Positions 6,696 to 10,396 of a DNA stretch of 10,396 bases are shown here, one piece after another. Made by a program: the position numbers and the translations under genes. This DNA is from an uncultured Gammaproteobacteria bacterium (GTDB taxonomy: Bacteria; Pseudomonadota; Gammaproteobacteria; PS1; Thioglobaceae). Within the stretch, counting starts at the first letter, position 1. Every line of letters begins with the position of its first letter. The notes below the pieces were generated by a model. That model searched no databases and had not been told where the DNA came from. It saw only the letters and a program-made list of their open reading frames with translations. The stretch spans positions 1 to 10,396 of the forward strand of contig CAJWNF010000010.1 in assembly GCA_913044155.1 (NCBI GenBank), in the 5' to 3' direction.

Positions 6696-7784
6696 TTAAG
6701 GCATAAAGTCTTCTAAGGCGACTAGAGATTTCTCTAAATCGTTAATTGTATCAGCGGTGAGTGTTATATGGCCAAGTTTTCTGTCCTTGCGTTCATCTTT
6801 GCCGTATAGATGAAGATGGGCGTTTTTTACTTCAAGAACTTTATCTATAGCACCGTGTTCACCGATTATGTTAATCATTGCGCAGAACCTATGAACGCAA
6901 TCTGTATCTCCTAGTGGTGATTTTGTAATTGCTCTAATATGGTTTTCAAATTGTGAGGTATGTGCACCTTCTATAGTCCAATGACCAGAATTATGAACTC
7001 TTGGTGCTATTTCATTGACAACTAAATTGTCGGCAGTTTCAAATGCCTCAATAGTTAAAACACCAACATGATCCATCTCATCAAGTAAAGATCGCATATA
7101 TTGTTCAGCTTTTTTTTGCAGTTTTGAACTAACATTTTGTGCAGGCGCTATGGTGACTCTTAATATTCCATTATGGTGAGTGTTCTCTACAAGCGGGTAA
7201 TAAACATGGCTGTTATCTACCCCTCGAACAGCGATAAGTGAGAGCTCCCTTTTAAAGTCAACGAACCCTTCTAGAATTGATTCGACTCCATTCATGCTGT
7301 TCCATGCTTCTTCAATCTGAGTTTTTGAGTTGACAACAAACTGACCCTTGCCGTCATAACCTTCAGTCGCTGTTTTTAAAATTGCAGGCAAGCCGATTTT
7401 GTCTACCGCCTTATTTAGTTCTTTAACAGAATTAACCATTTGGTGTGGCGCACAAGGGATATTCAGTTTATTAAATAGAGCTTTTTCTCTGCCACGATGT
7501 TGACCAATATACAAAGATTTAATTCCCGGAAGGACAGTCGTTTTTTTGTTAATATCTTCAACTATATTGACATCTGTATTTTCGCTTTCATAGGTAACCA
7601 CATCTGTAGTGTTAGCTAAATCATCTAATGCATTACTGTCTTCGTTGCTTATATATGAAACTCCTAAATAACTACAGGGCTCCTTGTTTGAGTTAGCAAG
7701 AAAAGACATTTGATGGCCCAGGGGATATGCAGCTATGGCAAGCATTCTCCCTAATTGGCCGGAACCAAGAACGCCAATTTTCAT
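6696..7784 (-). CDS. purK: N5-carboxyaminoimidazole ribonucleotide synthase PurK
   Basis: PurK is the ATP-grasp enzyme that joins AIR and bicarbonate using ATP to form N5-CAIR, which PurE then rearranges. It acts in cytoplasmic de novo purine synthesis. The 362 residues fit the family. The N-terminal dinucleotide-like loop is GVLGSGQLGRML (4-15), and VTYESEN (63-69) follows. The ATP-grasp loop KTATEGYDGKGQ (137-148) is present, as are the metal and AIR binding segment NEIAPRVHNSGHWT (257-270), the TSQFENHIRAI block (276-286) and the C-terminal LYGKDERKDRKLGHI (326-340). The ATG is three bases after the purE stop, so purE and purK form a two-gene operon read leftward. The protein ends a few residues after the last helix (MP), six bases from the convergent gene. 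Confidence 0.96.
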   Translation of the reverse strand: MKIGVLGSGQLGRMLAIAAYPLGHQMSFLANSNKEPCSYLGVSYISNEDSNALDDLANTTDVVTYESENTDVNIVEDINKKTTVLPGIKSLYIGQHRGREKALFNKLNIPCAPHQMVNSVKELNKAVDKIGLPAILKTATEGYDGKGQFVVNSKTQIEEAWNSMNGVESILEGFVDFKRELSLIAVRGVDNSHVYYPLVENTHHNGILRVTIAPAQNVSSKLQKKAEQYMRSLLDEMDHVGVLTIEAFETADNLVVNEIAPRVHNSGHWTIEGAHTSQFENHIRAITKSPLGDTDCVHRFCAMINIIGEHGAIDKVLEVKNAHLHLYGKDERKDRKLGHITLTADTINDLEKSLVALEDFMP

Positions 7785-7787
7785 AAG

Positions 7788-8276
7788 TTATTCTTTAGGG
7801 TTGGGGTTATCTAGAACATCTTTTGTTTGTTCTGATCTGAATTTGGCCACCTTGTCTCTTATCTTTTTGTTGTGGTTGCCAACAATTTGTGCAGCTAGTA
7901 TTCCTGCATTTTTTGCTCCAGCCTCCCCGATTGCTAAAGTGCCGACAGGAATTCCGCCGGGCATTTGTACAATTGAAAGAAGTGAATCTTTGCCGCTCAA
8001 GGCTCGAGACTGAACTGGTACTCCTAGCACTGGAACGATGGTTTTAGCTGCAACCATTCCGGGTAAATGAGCCGAACCTCCTGCGCCAGCAATAATAACC
8101 TCAAGTCCGCGCTCTTGAGCAGTCTCGGCATATTCAAACATTAAATCAGGCGTGCGATGAGCGGAGACCACTTTGACTTCGTATGGGACGCCAAATTCTT
8201 CCAACATATCTATGGCGTTCTTCATCGTAGGCCAGTCGGACTTGGAGCCCATAATTACACCAACTAATGCACTCAT
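7788..8276 (-). CDS. purE: N5-carboxyaminoimidazole ribonucleotide mutase PurE (class I)
   Basis: PurE moves the carboxyl group of N5-CAIR to carbon 4 to form CAIR, working as an octamer in the cytoplasm. The 162 residues carry all class I signatures: [13 protein letters not shown] (6-18), VVSAHRTPD (36-44), [12 protein letters not shown] (63-74) with the catalytic H70, and [21 protein letters not shown] (from 93). The presence of purK next to it confirms the N5-CAIR mutase rather than the class II AIR carboxylase. The last 15 or so residues ([14 protein letters not shown]) are a polar tail. It is preceded by a likely extended -10 promoter in the 71-base gap after bioH. I see no recognisable PurR operator, so regulation is open. 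Confidence 0.97.
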   Translation of the reverse strand: MSALVGVIMGSKSDWPTMKNAIDMLEEFGVPYEVKVVSAHRTPDLMFEYAETAQERGLEVIIAGAGGSAHLPGMVAAKTIVPVLGVPVQSRALSGKDSLLSIVQMPGGIPVGTLAIGEAGAKNAGILAAQIVGNHNKKIRDKVAKFRSEQTKDVLDNPNPKE

Positions 8277-8304
8277 TAATTGCTCAGGAAAAAAGATTAA
8301 TGAA

Positions 8305-8313
8305 ATTATACCA
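8305..8313 (-). promoter_or_regulatory. Extended -10 promoter for purE-purK
   Basis: On the minus strand the 71-base gap between bioH and purE reads TGGTATAAT, a perfect TATAAT hexamer with the TGN extension that lets sigma-70 work without a good -35. A weak CTGAAA lies 15 bases upstream. The predicted start point near 8298 leaves a leader of about 22 bases before the purE ATG. It is the best promoter candidate in the window and suggests that purEK is expressed independently of the upstream biotin genes. Confidence 0.55.
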
Positions 8314-8347
8314 AAACAACATCCTTTTCAGCTTTTAACTGCCTAGC

Positions 8348-9067
8348 TCAAACTTGTTTTGGTAATTCAAATTTTTCATCAAGAAATGGCAAGTGGCCAG
8401 AACGTAAGGTATAGGTTTTTGTATTGTTGTCTTTATACCAATCTTCAATGGTATCTGGAACAAGGGTATCGAGAGTTCCCAGTATTGCACTTTTTGGAAT
8501 ATTAATTGATTTATATATCTCTCGTAGGTCAGAATTTAGCAAAATGTCCAGGCCTATACTGAGTGCGCTCTCTGAGGGCGGGTATTTCTGGATAGCTTCA
8601 TAAAGCTGCTTTACTTGGGTTTTGTTTTTACTCTGCAAATTAACGAAACGTTTTAGGTTCTTGGCGCTGTCACTTTTCAAATTGCTAGCGAACTGATGAA
8701 ATACCTCATTTTTCATACCTATCTTCCAATTATTTTTGTTTACTAAATTGGGTGTTGCGGCTACCAGAACTAAGTGTTCGATTGTTACTTTACTGGCAAT
8801 ATAAATGCTTAGTAAACCTCCCAGCGACCAGCCCAAAAGGGTAGATTTGTCAGGAATCAGTTTAATAATTTCAGCACACCAATCGTCTATACCTCCATCG
8901 ACATCACTACTTTTTCCGTGGCCAGGCAAATCAATAACAGTAATGCGGTAGCTTTGTTTATATCTTTCCACAAGGCTTTGAAAGATTTCACTACTAAAGC
9001 CCCAGCCATGAAGTAGTACTAGATTTGGCCCCTTGCCTGTAGTCTTATGCCATAACATCTTTGACAT
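8348..9067 (-). CDS. bioH: Pimeloyl-[acyl-carrier protein] methyl ester esterase BioH
   Basis: BioH hydrolyses the methyl ester of pimeloyl-ACP, ending the BioC-BioH route to the biotin side chain, in the cytoplasm. It is an alpha/beta hydrolase. With the ATG at 9067 it has 239 residues. Visible are LLHGWG (18-23, oxyanion region), DLPGHGKSS (46-54), the nucleophile S81 in LGWSLGG (78-84), acid D200 in GTLDTLVP, and H225 in SGHLPF. TGKGPNLVLLHGWGF and LGWSLGGL closely follow E. coli BioH. The frame stays open to a TTG at 9085, but ATG 9067 or 9058 gives the family-like N-terminus MSKMLWHKTTGKG. I chose 9067, which overlaps the bioF end by 23 bases. The C-terminus ends soon after the catalytic histidine, several residues shorter than in E. 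coli. Other esterases share this fold, and the bioF neighbour decides the call. Confidence 0.88.
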   Translation of the reverse strand: MSKMLWHKTTGKGPNLVLLHGWGFSSEIFQSLVERYKQSYRITVIDLPGHGKSSDVDGGIDDWCAEIIKLIPDKSTLLGWSLGGLLSIYIASKVTIEHLVLVAATPNLVNKNNWKIGMKNEVFHQFASNLKSDSAKNLKRFVNLQSKNKTQVKQLYEAIQKYPPSESALSIGLDILLNSDLREIYKSINIPKSAILGTLDTLVPDTIEDWYKDNNTKTYTLRSGHLPFLDEKFELPKQV

Positions 9068-10154
9068 TTTGCAGCAGTGACTCAATCTGTTGAAAGTTGT
9101 GGTTGGCCGACAATGTAAAGCGCAGACGGGCAGTATTCGGAGGAACAGTTGGAGGACGAATTGCGCTTACAAAAAAACCGGCTTGAAAAAGTCTGGAACT
9201 GTAGTTCAGCGCCTTATCACTTGAGCCAACAATTAATGGCTGGATGGCGCTCTGTGAATGCTCAAATTCAAGTTTCAATGAATCAGCACAACTCCTGAAA
9301 TAACTTATATTGCTAAAGAGCTTTTCTTTTTGTTCGCCTTTTTTAATCAATTCCAGGCTTTTAACTGCCGCTACGCAGATAGCTGGAGAGATAGCTGTGG
9401 TATAGATATATGGGCGCGATTTTTGAATCAAGAATTCAATAAAATCTTCCTCACCAGAAACAAAAGCGCCCATTAGGCCTGCAGCCTTTCCTAAAGTCGC
9501 CATGTAGATTGATTGATTTGGGATGTTAGGTTCAAAGATACCAAAACCATGAGCGTCATCTTGCATCAATAGGGTGTTTGGTTTATCTATAATTGCATCT
9601 ATCTGGTCTAAATCAGCTTGGTCGCCGTCCATACTGAAAACATGATCAGTAACGACCAGACCTTTGCCGTTTCGTTTCTTTAATTTTGCCTTAAGCGAGT
9701 CGATGTTGTTGTGCAAATATCGCTTTACAGGCAAACCAATCAATCTATTTCCATCAATCAAAGAGGCGTGATTCAGTTTGTCCTGAAGAGTCCATTCAAT
9801 ATCATCTCTCAGAGCCGAGAAGACACCAAGATTCGCGCTATAGCCAGAAGAAAAGAGTAAAGCCCTTTGTTGTCCTAAATGTTCTGCCAACTGCTCTTCC
9901 AGTTGGTGATGAGCTTCGGAGTGACCACTTACCAGATGCGAGGCGCCTGAACCTGTGCCAAAGCGATTAATGCCATCAATCAGAGCCTCTTTTACTTGAG
10001 GATGATCAGCCAGTGATAGGTAGTCGTTAGAGCAAAAGTTAATGATTTTATTGCCGTCGATTAACATTTCAGTGCTTTGCGCACTCTGAGCGATTTTTCT
10101 TATGCGCAGTAAATTATTTTGCTCTATGGCACTGATTTTTTCGGAGAAATTCAT
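9045..10154 (-). CDS. bioF: 8-amino-7-oxononanoate synthase BioF
   Basis: BioF is the PLP enzyme that condenses pimeloyl-ACP (or CoA) with alanine to give 8-amino-7-oxononanoate, the first ring-building step of biotin synthesis. The 369 residues are slightly shorter than E. coli BioF (384). Signatures include FCSNDYLSLADHP (40-52), GTGSGASHLVSG (66-77), FSSGYSANLG (101-110), H129 in NHASLIDGNR, SMDGD (174-178), QDDAHGFG (198-205) with D199 and H202 for the cofactor ring, the PLP lysine K223 in TLGKAAG, and RPPTVPPNTARLRFTLSA (333-350). The other alpha-oxoamine synthases (Kbl, HemA, SPT) are similar, but the PTVPPNTARLR ending and the overlapping bioH gene point to BioF. It starts 44 bases after thiG, probably in the same transcript, with no clear ribosome site. 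Confidence 0.95.
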   Translation of the reverse strand: MNFSEKISAIEQNNLLRIRKIAQSAQSTEMLIDGNKIINFCSNDYLSLADHPQVKEALIDGINRFGTGSGASHLVSGHSEAHHQLEEQLAEHLGQQRALLFSSGYSANLGVFSALRDDIEWTLQDKLNHASLIDGNRLIGLPVKRYLHNNIDSLKAKLKKRNGKGLVVTDHVFSMDGDQADLDQIDAIIDKPNTLLMQDDAHGFGIFEPNIPNQSIYMATLGKAAGLMGAFVSGEEDFIEFLIQKSRPYIYTTAISPAICVAAVKSLELIKKGEQKEKLFSNISYFRSCADSLKLEFEHSQSAIQPLIVGSSDKALNYSSRLFQAGFFVSAIRPPTVPPNTARLRFTLSANHNFQQIESLLQNVKDVMA

Positions 10155-10198
10155 GGTTTTATTTTAAAGAACTTATGGTCGATGGTTGACCAACTAAA

Positions 10199-10396
10199 TT
10201 AAATAAGGTTTTCCATCGGTGACGAGGCGCCTGCATATGCTTTTTTCATCATTCTGCCAGCTAAAAATGATTCTCTTCCTGCTTTGATTGCATGTTTCAT
10301 GGCGGTCGCCATTAATAGAGGGTCGTCGGCATTTGCGATAGCTGAATTCATCAATACCCCGTCACAACCTAGCTCCATCGCTTTGGCGGCATCACT
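10199..10396 (-). CDS. thiG: Thiazole synthase ThiG, C-terminal fragment (5' end outside window)
   Basis: These are the last 65 residues of ThiG, which builds the thiazole phosphate of thiamin from deoxyxylulose 5-phosphate, dehydroglycine and ThiS thiocarboxylate. The minus strand is open from the right edge to a TAA at 10201-10199. The fragment reads [20 protein letters not shown], then [15 protein letters not shown], and ends in the family tail with ASSP. The AMELG-DGVLxNxAI block is the C-terminal phosphate-binding part of the TIM barrel. The Schiff-base lysine lies outside the window. The gene runs toward bioF with a 44-base gap. The assignment rests on a short but distinctive stretch. 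Confidence 0.9.
   Translation of the reverse strand, partial: SDAAKAMELGCDGVLMNSAIANADDPLLMATAMKHAIKAGRESFLAGRMMKKAYAGASSPMENLI

Noticed and set aside
7735..8013. 92-codon plus-strand open frame across the purK/purE junction
   Set aside because: It is antisense to two strongly conserved enzymes, and its Pro/Ala-rich translation is the complement of their glycine-rich loops.
8277..8347. Possible riboswitch or attenuator in the purE leader
   Set aside because: The gap is 71 bases and the leader from the predicted start is about 22 bases, too short for a purine riboswitch. No conserved pairing is seen.
10176..10192. Inverted repeat TGGTC/GACCA with a 7-base loop between thiG and bioF, a possible terminator or operator
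   Set aside because: The stem is only five base pairs and is not followed by a T tract, so it is within chance expectation and too weak to call.

Overview
The window is densely packed, AT-rich bacterial chromosome from a Gram-negative organism. It carries lipid A, Kdo and outer-membrane lipoprotein sorting genes (lpxK, kdsB, lolCD). The pair YcaR/Trm112 between lpxK and kdsB, a class I PurE next to PurK, BioH as the pimeloyl-ester esterase, and a sodium-pumping oxaloacetate decarboxylase together point to Gammaproteobacteria. Low GC by eye, gene overlaps and gaps of a few bases suggest a compact genome, perhaps a marine or symbiotic lineage such as the SUP05/Thioglobus group. That placement is inference and was not tested by any search.

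Layout. Positions 1-1583 (+) hold the C-terminal end of oxaloacetate decarboxylase alpha, with its biotin carrier, followed by the complete membrane beta subunit OadB. Facing it, 1587-3495 (-) is lolC-lolD, the inner-membrane lipoprotein release exporter. A 53-base divergent gap then leads into a tightly coupled plus-strand run lpxK-ycaR-kdsB-folD (3549-6257). The junctions overlap by 4, 1 and 4 bases. ycaR (4514-4684) encodes only 56 residues. Next comes a small plus-strand gene (6312-6689) encoding an unrecognised 125-residue protein with an HEMIH zinc-peptidase-like motif. From 6696 to the right edge everything is on the minus strand. In transcription order these genes are thiG (partial), bioF, bioH, then purE-purK with its own likely extended -10 promoter.

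How the genes work together. There are three themes. The first is envelope biogenesis: lipid A 4'-kinase and CMP-Kdo synthesis on one side of the divergent promoter region, lipoprotein sorting on the other. The second is cofactor and nucleotide supply: folate one-carbon units from FolD, N5-CAIR chemistry of purine synthesis by PurK/PurE, biotin by BioF/BioH, and thiamin thiazole by ThiG. The third is sodium bioenergetics by OadAB, whose alpha subunit is itself a consumer of biotin.

I saw no mobile element, CRISPR array, tRNA, rRNA or convincing intrinsic terminator, and no stretch over about 75 bases lies outside genes. This is mostly ordinary housekeeping DNA, and I do not see a novel multi-gene system. 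The items most worth a second look are the HEMIH protein, the single LolC/E-type subunit with no second permease gene beside it, and the YcaR protein that has lost half of its usual cysteine motif.
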